The notes under the pieces were generated by a model. The model searched no databases, was not told where the DNA came from, and saw only the letters and a list, made by a program, of their open reading frames with translations. A stretch of DNA of 64,000 nt from the NCBI RefSeq assembly GCF_000378145.1, contig NZ_KB899290.1, positions 1 through 64,000 on the forward strand, written 5' to 3'. Each line of letters opens with the position of its first letter. Position 1 is the stretch's first letter. The stretch is from Saccharibacillus kuerlensis DSM 22868. GTDB taxonomy: Bacteria; Bacillota; Bacilli; Paenibacillales; Paenibacillaceae. Shown here one piece after another: positions 37,224 through 46,275 of the stretch. Both the position numbers and the translations under genes were made by a program.

Positions 37224-40100
37224 TCATTTGCTTACCGATTGACGGTCGGGCTCCAGCTCAAGACGTGTCCGTTCCGTATCGCGTTCCAGTACCGGAGCCA
37301 GATAGTGTCCGGTATACGAACCTTTAACTTTTGCCACTTCTTCCGGCGTTCCGGTCGCCACGACGCTTCCGCCGCCGCTTCCGCCTTCCGGCCCCATATC
37401 GACCAAATAATCTGCCGTCTTGATCACATCCAGATTATGCTCGATCACAAGCACCGTATCGCCCGACTCTACCAACCGGTGCAGTACTGTGAGCAGCCGA
37501 TCGATATCGTCTACGTGCAGCCCGGTCGTTGGTTCGTCGAGGATATAGATCGTCTTGCCCGTACTGCGGCGGTGCAGCTCGGACGCAAGCTTCACCCGCT
37601 GCGCTTCGCCGCCGGACAGCGTCGTTGCCGGCTGACCCATTTTCACATAGCCGAGACCTACATCAAGCAGCGTCTGCAGCTTGCGGCTGATCTTCGGTAC
37701 GTTTTGGAAAAACTCGACCGCGTCTTCGATCGTCATCTCCAGCACGTCGGCAATGTTTTTGTTTTTGTACTTCACTTCCAGCGTTTCCCGATTGTAGCGT
37801 TTGCCTTTGCAGACTTCGCAGGGCACATAGATGTCCGGCAGGAAGTGCATTTCGATCTTGATAATGCCGTCGCCTTTGCAGGCTTCACAACGTCCGCCCT
37901 TCGTATTGAAGCTGAAGCGTCCCTTGAGATATCCCCGCATCTTCGCTTCGTTCGTCGTCGCAAACAAATCCCGGATATTATCGAATACGCCGGTATACGT
38001 GGCCGGATTGGAACGCGGCGTACGGCCGATCGGCGACTGGTCGACTTCGACTACTTTATCAATATGCTCCAGACCGCGGATCTCTTTGTGTTTGCCTGGC
38101 TTGACGCGGGCCCGGTTGAGATCGCGCGCAAGCGTCTTGTGCAGCACTTCGTTGACAAGCGACGACTTGCCGGAGCCCGAGACGCCTGTAACCGCAGTAA
38201 ACAGTCCGATCGGCACTTTGACGTTGACGTTGTTCAGGTTGTTCTCCTTGGCGCCCCGGATTTCGAGCCAGCGCTCACCAGGCTGACGCCGGTTCAGCGG
38301 CACCTGGATAAATCGGCGGCCGCTGAGGTACTGACCGGTCAGCGAATCCGGATTGTCCATCACTTCCTGCGGCGTTCCTTGAGCAATAATCTGTCCGCCG
38401 TGCACGCCGGCTCCCGGACCGATATCGATAATGTAATCGCAGGCCATCATCGTATCTTCGTCGTGCTCGACGACGATCAGCGTATTGCCGAGATCGCGCA
38501 TATGCGCCAGCGTCTTGATCAGCTGATCGTTATCGCGCTGGTGCAGGCCGATACTCGGTTCGTCCAGAATGTAGAGCACGCCCATAAGACTTGAACCGAT
38601 CTGCGTAGCCAAACGGATCCGCTGCGCTTCGCCGCCGGACAATGTGCCTGCCGCACGGCTGAGCGTCAGATAAGTAAGACCGACATTTTCAAGGAAGCCG
38701 AGACGGCTGCATACTTCTTTCAAAATCAGGTTCGCAATCGAGCGATCCTTCTCCGACAGTTCCAGCTGATTGAAGAACTCCGAAGCTTTGGAGATCGACA
38801 GGTCGGTTACATGAGCGATGTTCTCGCCGCCGACCGTCACTGCCAGAACTTCGCGCTTCAGACGTTTGCCTTTGCACGTACCGCACGGTTTGGTACCCAT
38901 AAAGCCTTCGATGTATTCGCGCATACTTTCGGACGAAGTATCGCGATAGCGGCGCTCCAGATTCGGAATGATGCCTTCGAACGCAACCGTTACTTCTTTA
39001 CTGCGGCCGAAGTCGCCCTCATAACGGAACTTCACTTTTTGTCCGTCGCTGCCGTACAGAATCTTGTTCTTCTGTTCTTGAGTCAGCTCGGCTACCGGCA
39101 CATTGGTCGGAATCTTATAATGCTCGCAGACCGCAGTCAGAAACTGCGGATAGTAGTTCGACAATCCGCCGCTCCAAGCGGTAAACGCACCTTCTTCGAT
39201 TGTCTTACGCTCATCGGGCACCAACAGATCCGGATCGACAACCATCTTGTGGCCGAGTCCATCGCAGTCCGGGCAGGCGCCGAACGGGCTGTTGAACGAG
39301 AACATCCGCGGCGACAGCTCTTCCATGCTGAATCCGCAGATCGGGCACGCGAAGTTCGAGCTGAACCGCAGTTCTTCCTGACCGATGATATCGACCAGCA
39401 GCTGACCGCCGGACAGTTTCAGCGCCGTCTCGATCGAATCGGCCAGGCGGGTCTGCACGTCTTCCTTGATTACAATTCGGTCGACGACGATCTCAACCGT
39501 ATGCTTTTTGTTTTTCTCCAGTTCGATACTTTCCGACAGATCGCGTAGCTCCCCGTCGACTCTCACACGAACAAAGCCCTGCTTCGAAATTTCGGTGAAC
39601 AGGCTCTTGTGCTCGCCTTTCTTACCTGAAATGACAGGCGCAAGAATCTGAAGACGGGTCTTCTCCGGAAACTGCATGATTCGGTCCACCATCTGTTCTA
39701 CAGTCTGGGAAGTGATCTCTACCCCGTGATCCGGACAGTGCGGCTTGCCGATACGGGCGAACAGCAGGCGCAGGTAGTCGTAAATCTCGGTTACGGTACC
39801 GACAGTCGAACGCGGATTGCGGCTGGTCGTCTTCTGATCGATTGAAATAGCGGGAGACAGTCCTTCAATGGAGTCTACGTCCGGTTTTTCCATCTGACCG
39901 AGAAACTGTCTTGCATACGCGGACAACGATTCTACGTAGCGGCGCTGTCCCTCAGCGTATATGGTATCGAATGCAAGCGAAGACTTGCCCGAGCCGCTAA
40001 GCCCGGTGAGAACGACGAATCGATCCCGGGGGATTGTGACGTCAATATTTTTTAAGTTGTGTGCTCTGGCACCTTTAATGATAATATTTTCGCTTGCCAC
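37224..40100 (-). CDS. uvrA: Excinuclease ABC subunit UvrA
   Basis: 958-residue damage-recognition ATPase of nucleotide excision repair; works with UvrB. It has two ABC modules: Walker [13 protein letters not shown] and [14 protein letters not shown], signatures [13 protein letters not shown] and [13 protein letters not shown]. It also has zinc-binding Cys pairs ([26 protein letters not shown]). The GTG start at 40100 is preferred over a TTG at 40109: GGAGG sits 9 nt upstream and the N terminus then reads like other UvrAs ([19 protein letters not shown]). It lies downstream of uvrB with a 555-bp spacer full of palindromes, unlike the tight uvrBA pair of many Firmicutes. Confidence 0.97.
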   Translation of the reverse strand: MASENIIIKGARAHNLKNIDVTIPRDRFVVLTGLSGSGKSSLAFDTIYAEGQRRYVESLSAYARQFLGQMEKPDVDSIEGLSPAISIDQKTTSRNPRSTVGTVTEIYDYLRLLFARIGKPHCPDHGVEITSQTVEQMVDRIMQFPEKTRLQILAPVISGKKGEHKSLFTEISKQGFVRVRVDGELRDLSESIELEKNKKHTVEIVVDRIVIKEDVQTRLADSIETALKLSGGQLLVDIIGQEELRFSSNFACPICGFSMEELSPRMFSFNSPFGACPDCDGLGHKMVVDPDLLVPDERKTIEEGAFTAWSGGLSNYYPQFLTAVCEHYKIPTNVPVAELTQEQKNKILYGSDGQKVKFRYEGDFGRSKEVTVAFEGIIPNLERRYRDTSSESMREYIEGFMGTKPCGTCKGKRLKREVLAVTVGGENIAHVTDLSISKASEFFNQLELSEKDRSIANLILKEVCSRLGFLENVGLTYLTLSRAAGTLSGGEAQRIRLATQIGSSLMGVLYILDEPSIGLHQRDNDQLIKTLAHMRDLGNTLIVVEHDEDTMMACDYIIDIGPGAGVHGGQIIAQGTPQEVMDNPDSLTGQYLSGRRFIQVPLNRRQPGERWLEIRGAKENNLNNVNVKVPIGLFTAVTGVSGSGKSSLVNEVLHKTLARDLNRARVKPGKHKEIRGLEHIDKVVEVDQSPIGRTPRSNPATYTGVFDNIRDLFATTNEAKMRGYLKGRFSFNTKGGRCEACKGDGIIKIEMHFLPDIYVPCEVCKGKRYNRETLEVKYKNKNIADVLEMTIEDAVEFFQNVPKISRKLQTLLDVGLGYVKMGQPATTLSGGEAQRVKLASELHRRSTGKTIYILDEPTTGLHVDDIDRLLTVLHRLVESGDTVLVIEHNLDVIKTADYLVDMGPEGGSGGGSVVATGTPEEVAKVKGSYTGHYLAPVLERDTERTRLELEPDRQSVSK

Positions 40101-40160
40101 CGGCCTCAACCTCCACAGTTATGCTTTTTTGTGCGACTTTCCGCGGGTATGCGGCTTATT

Positions 40161-40392
40161 GAAAAAGATCGGGATTGGGCGCCGGATTCAAGGTAGGCAT
40201 TAGCGGGGAGACGCTGCGTCTCCGGTTGTATCCTTACGATCGCGTGTTAAATTCGGATTTCTTCGATTATATTTTTCATGGGAGAAATCCGAATTCAAAG
40301 GCGAACGCTTCGCTTCTTCAGGATACAATCTGCGCCTTCGCTGCTGTCAGCGATATGCCTACCGTTGAATCAATAGCCTGTTGATCTTTTTC
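40161..40392. repeat. Long multi-stem palindromic element between uvrB and uvrA
   Basis: Four nested inverted repeats on one axis. GAAAAAGATC (40161-40170) pairs with 40383-40392. GATTCAAGGTAGGCAT (40185-40200) pairs with 40355-40371, with one bulge. TTGTATCCT (40226-40234) pairs with 40320-40328. AATTCGGATTTCT (40250-40262) pairs with 40283-40295. The unpaired segment GGCGAACGCTTCGCTTCTTC (40300-40319) is conserved in the element at 54490-54641. A small GGAGACG/CGTCTCC hairpin (about 40207-40223) lies in the left spacer. Confidence 0.85.
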
Positions 40393-40429
40393 GGGAGCGC
40401 AACTCCTTGGAAAAATCGCGTGTTACGGG

Positions 40430-40463
40430 TGGAAAAAGATTGCGTCCGCAGGGCTGCGGACGC
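40430..40463 (-). terminator. Probable terminator of uvrB
   Basis: GCGTCCGCA (40442-40450) and TGCGGACGC (40455-40463) make a 9-bp GC-rich stem with a 4-nt loop. On the minus strand it is followed by AATCTTTTTCC. It lies about 190 bp past the uvrB stop; the stretch between (40490-40640) is a degenerate GA-rich repeat with no gene. Confidence 0.6.
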
Positions 40464-40654
40464 TGTATTTTGTTATATTCAGCTGTATATCGGATAGAGT
40501 GAATATTAGTGTCGGGATGAAAGGCTGATACAGAAAGACTGATATAGAAAAGCTAATACAGAAAGACGTAAAGCTAATAGAGAAAACTGTGATGAAGAAA
40601 ACCGTGATGCAGAAAAGCATAATTTGGTTTAATCAGCCTGTTTAAAGTGCTGGC

Positions 40655-42649
40655 TTAATCCGCGGCTTTGAGCTCCAGCAGAGCATCCCGCAGTTCGGCG
40701 GCGCGTTCGAAGTTGAGCGCTTTGGCGGATTCTTTCATTTCTTTCTCGAGGCGCATGACCATCTTCTCGCGTTCCTTCCTCGTCATCTTGCCTTCCGCTC
40801 CCGACAGGAAATCTGTTCCGCTCTCGGCAGCCTTGGTCGCTTCGATCACGTCGCGAACTTTCTTTTTGATCGTCTGCGGTGTGACGCCGTGCTCCTCGTT
40901 GTAGGCAATCTGGATCGCACGGCGGCGCTCCGTCTCCTTCATCGCTTTGTCCATCGACTCGGTAATTTTGTCGGCATACAGGATAACGCGCCCTTCAGAG
41001 TTACGGGCGGCGCGGCCGATGGTCTGAATCAGCGAGCGTTCCGAACGCAGGAAGCCTTCCTTGTCGGCATCGAGAATGGTCACGAGCGACACTTCCGGCA
41101 GATCGAGCCCTTCTCTCAGCAGGTTGATGCCGACCAAGACATGGAATACGCCGAGCCGCAGGTCGCGCAGAATCGCAATCCGCTCCAGCGTCTTGATGTC
41201 GGAGTGCAGGTAGCGCACCTTGATGCCGATCTCCTTAAGATAATCGGTCAGGTCTTCCGACATCTTCTTGGTCAATGTCGTGACGAGAACCCGTTCATCG
41301 CGCTCGATCCGGAGCTGAATCTCGCTGATCAAATCATCGATCTGACCTTCAGTCTTACGCACTTCGATAATCGGATCAAGCAGACCTGTCGGCCGAATAA
41401 TCTGTTCGACCATCGTTTCGCAGTGCTCGATCTCGTAAGGTCCTGGTGTCGCCGAAACGTAGATCAGCTGGTTCGCCTTTTCTTCGAACTCTTCAAACTT
41501 CAGCGGCCGGTTATCCAGCGCTGAAGGCAGACGGAATCCGTGATCGACGAGCACATTTTTACGTGCTTGGTCACCATTGTACATCGCGCGAATCTGCGGC
41601 AGCGTTACGTGCGATTCGTCAATCACGATCAGCATGTCGTCCGGGAAGTAATCGAGCAGCGTAAAAGGCGTTGCCCCGCGCTCGCGGAATGTCAGCGGTC
41701 CCGAGTAGTTTTCGATACCGGAGCAGAACCCCACTTCCTTCATCATCTCGATGTCGTAACGTGTGCGCTGCTCCAGCCGCTGTGCTTCCAGCAGTTTGCC
41801 CTGCTCATGGAATACGGCCAGACGTTCTTCCAGCTCCCGCTCAATGTTTTTGATTGCGATCTTCATCGTTTCTTCCCGCGTAACGAAGTGAGACGCCGGG
41901 AAGATCGCAATATGCTCGCGCTCGGCTACGATTTCTCCGGTCAGCACATCAATCTCCGTAATACGTTCGATCTCATCACCGAACAGCTCGATCCGTACCG
42001 CCTGTTCATCTCTCGAAGCTGGGAAGATTTCAACGACGTCGCCCCGCACTCTGAAAGTACCACGGACAAAATTGATATCATTACGCTGGTACTGAATGTC
42101 TACCAACCGAGACAAAATGTCCTGCCGGGACTTTTCCATGCCGACCCGCAGCGACAGCAGCAGATTGCCGTATTCCTGCGGAGAACCGAGGCCGTAAATG
42201 CAGGATACGCTGGCTACAATCACTACATCGCGCCGTTCGAACAATGAGCTGGTCGCCGAGTGGCGCAGCTTGTCGATTTCTTCATTAATGCTTGAATCCT
42301 TCTCGATATACGTATCGGAGGAAGGCACATACGCCTCCGGCTGATAGTAATCGTAGTAGCTGACAAAGTAATCGACGGAGTTGTTCGGCAAAAAGTCCTT
42401 GAATTCGCTGGCTAACTGGGCAGCAAGTGTCTTGTTATGGGCGATGACGAGCGTCGGCCGGCCAAGCTTCGCGATCGTTTGGGCGATCGTGAACGTCTTA
42501 CCTGTACCGGTTGCACCGAGCAGCGTCTGGTGTTTCTTACCCGCTTGTACACCTTCGACCAACTCTTCGATCGCAGTCGGCTGGTCGCCCTGCGGCGAAA
42601 ATTCCGAGACGATTTCAAACGCTTTATTACTGATTACAATATCGCTCAT
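40655..42649 (-). CDS. uvrB: Excinuclease ABC subunit UvrB
   Basis: 664-residue helicase-like damage-verification subunit. The N terminus [20 protein letters not shown], Walker [14 protein letters not shown], the beta-hairpin region [15 protein letters not shown], helicase motifs ([31 protein letters not shown]) and a C-terminal UVR motif ([21 protein letters not shown], given here in part) are all present. The ATG at 42649 gives the standard N terminus; a 40-codon upstream extension is rejected. The leader contains a terminator-like hairpin. No clear DinR/LexA box (GAAC-N4-GTTC type) was seen upstream. Confidence 0.97.
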   Translation of the reverse strand: MSDIVISNKAFEIVSEFSPQGDQPTAIEELVEGVQAGKKHQTLLGATGTGKTFTIAQTIAKLGRPTLVIAHNKTLAAQLASEFKDFLPNNSVDYFVSYYDYYQPEAYVPSSDTYIEKDSSINEEIDKLRHSATSSLFERRDVVIVASVSCIYGLGSPQEYGNLLLSLRVGMEKSRQDILSRLVDIQYQRNDINFVRGTFRVRGDVVEIFPASRDEQAVRIELFGDEIERITEIDVLTGEIVAEREHIAIFPASHFVTREETMKIAIKNIERELEERLAVFHEQGKLLEAQRLEQRTRYDIEMMKEVGFCSGIENYSGPLTFRERGATPFTLLDYFPDDMLIVIDESHVTLPQIRAMYNGDQARKNVLVDHGFRLPSALDNRPLKFEEFEEKANQLIYVSATPGPYEIEHCETMVEQIIRPTGLLDPIIEVRKTEGQIDDLISEIQLRIERDERVLVTTLTKKMSEDLTDYLKEIGIKVRYLHSDIKTLERIAILRDLRLGVFHVLVGINLLREGLDLPEVSLVTILDADKEGFLRSERSLIQTIGRAARNSEGRVILYADKITESMDKAMKETERRRAIQIAYNEEHGVTPQTIKKKVRDVIEATKAAESGTDFLSGAEGKMTRKEREKMVMRLEKEMKESAKALNFERAAELRDALLELKAAD

Positions 42650-43045
42650 TGGCCCTATTTCACCCTTATCTATTGAAGTGATAGTATTTTGAACAGAGAA
42701 TACGAAAAAAACCGGCGTATCGCTTTCGTTTGACACGCCGTCCGGATGCTTTATATTGTACATAACCACATTTTTTCGCGTGGAAAACGAACGGACAAAA
42801 TGCCGTACAGGTCCAAAACGGCGAAAAACGCCCGTTCTTCAGGCGATTCCACCTGCTGTGCAGCAGGTTAAAAAAATCGGATTATGCCTTGAAACGAAGC
42901 GAAGGTCAATTTTGAAAAAAGAAAAAGCTTCATACAATAAGAATACTTGTTCCCGTTAAGTATACTCTTTTTCTCCAGTCGATGCAATTATTTATGAAAA
43001 CGAAAAAGCTTATTTCAAGCTTTTGCCACAGAGAGGAACGAATGT
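42650..43045. other. Divergent uvrB / motA intergenic region
   Basis: About 396 bp with no supported gene. Besides the uvrB-leader hairpin it holds the palindrome ACCTGCTG-tg-CAGCAGGT (42851-42868). A possible sigma-D-like motAB promoter (TAAG at 42957-42960, GTCGATGC at 42978-42985) has imperfect spacing. A hairpin AAAAGCTT/AAGCTTTT lies at 43004-43024 just before the motA ribosome site. Confidence 0.45.
42705..42740 (-). terminator. Terminator-like hairpin in the uvrB leader
   Basis: On the minus strand CGGCGTGTC (42740-42732) pairs with GATACGCCG (42721-42713) with one G-U pair and a 10-nt loop, followed by GTTTTTTTC. No minus-strand gene lies directly upstream (motA is divergent). It therefore sits between the likely uvrB promoter and its ATG, 56-91 nt before the start. 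Confidence 0.6.
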
Positions 43046-43822
43046 ATGGATATCACCACTGTTATTGGAATTATAGCTGGATTTGCTGCGCTTATCGGAG
43101 GATTTCTATGGGAAGGCGGTGAAGCCAGCGGTTTGCTGCAAGGTGCGGCCGCGCTTATCGTTTTTGGCGGAACGGCAGCGGCAGTCGTCGTCAGCTTTCC
43201 CTGGAAACGGCTGCGTACGCTGCCTGAAGCGCTCAAGCTGGCTTTCGGTTCCCGTGCGTCGAATACAGAGGAACTGATCGAAGATTTAGCCGGCATGGCT
43301 TCTACAGCGAGACGTTCAGGCATGCTCGCATTGGAAAACACAGCCGAGACTCACGAAGATCCTTTTATGAGAGAAGGACTCGGCTTGATTGTGGATGGAG
43401 GCGATCAACCCCTGATCCGCCAAATTCTCGAACTTGAAATTGACAAGAGACAGGATAAATTCGATAATTACGCCAAAATTTTCGAATCGGCGGGCGGCTA
43501 TGCGCCGACCATGGGAATTATCGGGACAGTTATGGGGCTGATCCGAGTCCTGGGCAGCTTAGGGGAGCCGGCCAATCTCGGTTCGTCGATCGCCGTTGCT
43601 TTTATCGCCACCCTTTACGGGGTCGCCAGCGCCAACTTGATTTTCCTGCCGATTGCATCCAAAATTCGCGCTCGCGGAGAAGAGGAGGTCCGGGTAATGG
43701 AAATGATGCTGGAAGGTCTGCTCGCTGTTCAAAATGCGGAAAATCCGAATCTGGTACGCAAAAAGCTGGCAACTTACACGGAAGATAACGACATCAGCCG
43801 GACAGTCGGAGTGGATCTGTGA
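43046..43822 (+). CDS. motA: Flagellar stator protein MotA
   Basis: 258 residues with four transmembrane segments. Features include GFLWEGGE in the first loop, the long cytoplasmic loop with charged residues (FGSRASNTEELIEDL, ALENTAETHEDPFMREG) that contacts FliG, and APTMGIIGTVMGLIRVL plus AVAFIATLYGVASAN for the inner helices. It forms the proton-driven stator with MotB. AGAGG precedes the ATG. It overlaps motB (TGATG). The pair is alone here, with no other flagellar genes nearby. Confidence 0.95.
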   Translation: MDITTVIGIIAGFAALIGGFLWEGGEASGLLQGAAALIVFGGTAAAVVVSFPWKRLRTLPEALKLAFGSRASNTEELIEDLAGMASTARRSGMLALENTAETHEDPFMREGLGLIVDGGDQPLIRQILELEIDKRQDKFDNYAKIFESAGGYAPTMGIIGTVMGLIRVLGSLGEPANLGSSIAVAFIATLYGVASANLIFLPIASKIRARGEEEVRVMEMMLEGLLAVQNAENPNLVRKKLATYTEDNDISRTVGVDL

Positions 43823-44646
43823 TGAGCAGAAGACGCAGAAGCCGGAAGGATGCTCCATCGAACCAGCATGAACGCTGGCTGATTACCTATGCCGACCTGC
43901 TGACGCTGCTGCTGATCTTTTTTGTCATTATGTATGGAGTCAGCAGCATTGATACGGAAAAGTACGAAGATGTCTCCTCCTCGCTGGAGACGACATTCCA
44001 TGCAGGCACCAACATTTTAGATGGCGGACCGAAGATCACAGGCGAAAACGGCCAGCAGCTGCCCGGCAGTCAAGGAAACGATCAAGGCGGTACTGCGGAA
44101 GGCGAGCAGCCGGGAGACAGCGGTACAAATGAGCCGACGGAGCGGGAGCTGCAGTTCCGCGAACAGGAACGTCAGCTGTCGAACTTCCTGCAGACTATCC
44201 AGTCTTATGTAGCTGATAACGGACTTCAGGATCAGATTTTTGTAGCAGACAAACCTCAGGGCATCTCTATTACGCTGAGCGACCGCTTCCTGTTCGATGT
44301 TGGTCGGGCCAATCTCAAAAGCGGAGCCAACGGCATCCTTGACCGTCTATCGACCTTGTTCGGTACGGTCGATGCTGCAATCAGCATTGAAGGACATACC
44401 GATAACCAACCGATTACCGGCGGACGCTATACAGACAACTGGGAGCTGTCCGGCGATCGTGCCCTATCGGTACTGCGCTATTTCGTCGATGTACGCAATC
44501 TCAATCCGGCCCAGTTTCAGTATGCGGGGTATGCCGACACCCGGCCGGTAGGCGACAATTCGACCGCCCAAGGTCGCCAGAAAAATCGACGGGTCGAAAT
44601 TACGGTTCTGCGGCAGCTCCAGTCCGACACCACATCGACACCGTAG
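43822..44646 (+). CDS. motB: Flagellar stator protein MotB
   Basis: 274 residues. Basic N terminus (SRRRRSRKDAPSNQHERWL), one transmembrane helix with the proton-binding Asp in YADLLTLLLIFFVIMYG, a Gly/Gln-rich linker and an OmpA-like peptidoglycan-binding domain (SDRFLFDVGRANLKSGA, IEGHTDNQPI, NRRVEI). The ATG at 43822 overlaps the motA stop. A strong terminator follows. Confidence 0.95.
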   Translation: MSRRRRSRKDAPSNQHERWLITYADLLTLLLIFFVIMYGVSSIDTEKYEDVSSSLETTFHAGTNILDGGPKITGENGQQLPGSQGNDQGGTAEGEQPGDSGTNEPTERELQFREQERQLSNFLQTIQSYVADNGLQDQIFVADKPQGISITLSDRFLFDVGRANLKSGANGILDRLSTLFGTVDAAISIEGHTDNQPITGGRYTDNWELSGDRALSVLRYFVDVRNLNPAQFQYAGYADTRPVGDNSTAQGRQKNRRVEITVLRQLQSDTTSTP

Positions 44647-44729
44647 CGCCTCCGCCAGCCTAGTCATGTACACATTACACATGTCTATGCGGCCTGCGTT
44701 TACATGACAGAGGCCGAGGACGTATATAT

Positions 44730-44780
44730 AAAAAGAAGCCTGACAGAAGGGGCAGCACTCTTCCTGTCAGGCTTCTTTTT
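44730..44780. terminator. Bidirectional terminator after motB
   Basis: A perfect 17-bp stem (44730-44746 with 44764-44780), 17-nt loop, and A/T tracts. It lies between convergent motB and the minJ-like gene. Confidence 0.88.
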
Positions 44781-44798
44781 GCGGCTTGTCATATTCCA

Positions 44799-44835
44799 AA
44801 AAGACGGAATTTTCACGAGGAAAATTCCGTCTTTT
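44799..44835 (-). terminator. Second terminator at the end of the minJ-like gene
   Basis: A perfect 16-bp stem (44799-44814 with 44820-44835) and 5-nt loop overlap the last codons and stop of the minus-strand gene. Together with 44730-44780 it gives two hairpins in series. Confidence 0.75.
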
Positions 44836-46207
44836 CGTTCTTGTTAGGAGAAGTAGACTCTGGTGTTACAGTCCGCTCCTTCTCCAATCGATCAGCTGCT
44901 GATTCAGGTTGCTCTGTATTCGAAAGCAGAGGGACATGAATGCTGCTGCTCCGCCTTGCTTCGGCATGTACCCGCCAAAGTCCCGGGAGCGACAGCGGAT
45001 ACGAAGGTCGCTCGGATACCGAAGCGTCGTCCGGCGCAAAGATGAATCCCAATTGATGATGATCGCCCGCATAGATCGGACGCTGCAGGAACTTGCTTTC
45101 TCCGCTGCGGTTCTGTACTTCCAGTTTGCAGAAAGCCGAGTTTACCCGCAGCGCTTCATGCATCTGCTGTGCATTGCCAACCAAAATCCCATTAACTTTG
45201 AGCAGCGTTTCGCCAGGAAGAACGCCCATATCTTCAGCCGGACTCCCCGGCTGAACAGCCAAAATCTTAAGACCGCGGCCAGAATGGGTGTACAGCGCAG
45301 GCTGACCATCTTCTTCCCGACGGCTGTCGCGAATCAGCGCTTCCCGCAGGACAATACCCGCAATAGCAACAACTGCCGTTATCGGTGGCCAGAATACGGC
45401 ACCAAGTGCAAGCAGCAGTAGTACCGCTCCGAACATCAGGCCGCGCCGCGCTGCATGAGCGGCTTTCCGCTCCGGCAGCATGGTCCAGGTTGCCTCCGGC
45501 ATACCGAACATAACCGGTAGCGCCAGCAGCGTATAACCGGCCGCCTCTGGCAGTCCCAACCATCCGTTCAGCGGCGGATGCCATGGCAGCGAAATTGCTC
45601 CGCCCTCAGCCGGCACAAGCAGAAGCGTAGGCGCCAGCCACAGCATACGCAGGACATAAGCCCCGACCGGACGGCCGCGCTTGCCCGGTATGTAAGTCGG
45701 CAGAGCAAAATGTCTGCCCTGCACAGCGATCAGCAGACTCTCCGCCAAATGCAGGAGAGCTGCCAACACCAATAGCGCTGCGATATTCAGTCCGTCGATT
45801 GCGCTCAGTACAGTTCCCCAACCTCCGTTATCAGGCAGCCCGGGAATCCAGCGCAGCACAAGCTGCACAACACCGAGTACTCCAACTGCGTAGATAAAGT
45901 TAGCGAAGCGGATTCGAATCACCAGCAGCAAAAGTGCGGTAATCCACACCGCTGCCGCTCCAGCAGTCGTGAGCGTAAATCCGACTCCGGCCATAATTAA
46001 CGATACGGCAGCCCCGGCGCCAATTCCGCCCAGCAGCGCTCTTGCTGCCGGTCCGCCGTATCCATGCAGCCGGATATGAAAAAGTTTGCGTTCCAACAGA
46101 CCCTGCCGCCGGTAGTACAAAAGAATAATCAACAGTCCCGCCCAATAAAAGGGCTGAATAACCAATTCCAGCAGTGCCGACAGGATGATTTCCAAGTATT
46201 CGTTCAT
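44813..46207 (-). CDS. minJ: MinJ-like polytopic PDZ-domain division/topology protein
   Basis: 464 residues: about eight transmembrane segments over the first ~300, then a PDZ domain (ILAVQPGSPAEDMGVLPGETLLKVNG) and a polar tail. This is the architecture of B. subtilis MinJ, which links DivIVA to MinCD at poles and septa. Context also matches, with ctpB and ftsEX on the same side as in Bacillus. Residue identity looks low, so the name rests on architecture and synteny. AAAGGAG precedes the ATG. A terminator separates it from ctpB. Confidence 0.78.
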   Translation of the reverse strand: MNEYLEIILSALLELVIQPFYWAGLLIILLYYRRQGLLERKLFHIRLHGYGGPAARALLGGIGAGAAVSLIMAGVGFTLTTAGAAAVWITALLLLVIRIRFANFIYAVGVLGVVQLVLRWIPGLPDNGGWGTVLSAIDGLNIAALLVLAALLHLAESLLIAVQGRHFALPTYIPGKRGRPVGAYVLRMLWLAPTLLLVPAEGGAISLPWHPPLNGWLGLPEAAGYTLLALPVMFGMPEATWTMLPERKAAHAARRGLMFGAVLLLLALGAVFWPPITAVVAIAGIVLREALIRDSRREEDGQPALYTHSGRGLKILAVQPGSPAEDMGVLPGETLLKVNGILVGNAQQMHEALRVNSAFCKLEVQNRSGESKFLQRPIYAGDHHQLGFIFAPDDASVSERPSYPLSLPGLWRVHAEARRSSSIHVPLLSNTEQPESAADRLEKERTVTPESTSPNKNEKTEFSS

Positions 46208-46233
46208 CGGTTTCTCCTTTTCGTCCCGCTTCT

Positions 46234-46259
46234 AAAAAGAGAAGGCTTGCGCCTTCTCT
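46234..46259 (-). terminator. Intrinsic terminator between ctpB and minJ
   Basis: A 9-bp stem AGAGAAGGC/GCCTTCTCT with a tetraloop (46238-46259). On the minus strand it is followed by TTTTTAGAAGC. It lies 17 nt past the ctpB stop. Confidence 0.75.
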
Positions 46260-46275
46260 TCGTTCAAACCGCTAT

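Noticed and set aside
37086-39548. Long plus-strand ORFs (up to ~500 codons) opposite uvrA
   Set aside because: They are antisense shadows of the uvrA codon pattern; products are rich in His, Arg and Gln and have no recognisable domain.
42650-42850. DinR/LexA (SOS) box upstream of uvrB
   Set aside because: Several GAAC and GTTC words occur, but none in the GAAC-N4-GTTC arrangement.
42756-42959. 67-codon plus-strand ORF upstream of motA
   Set aside because: No ribosome site, basic low-information composition, and it overlaps the uvrB promoter and leader region.
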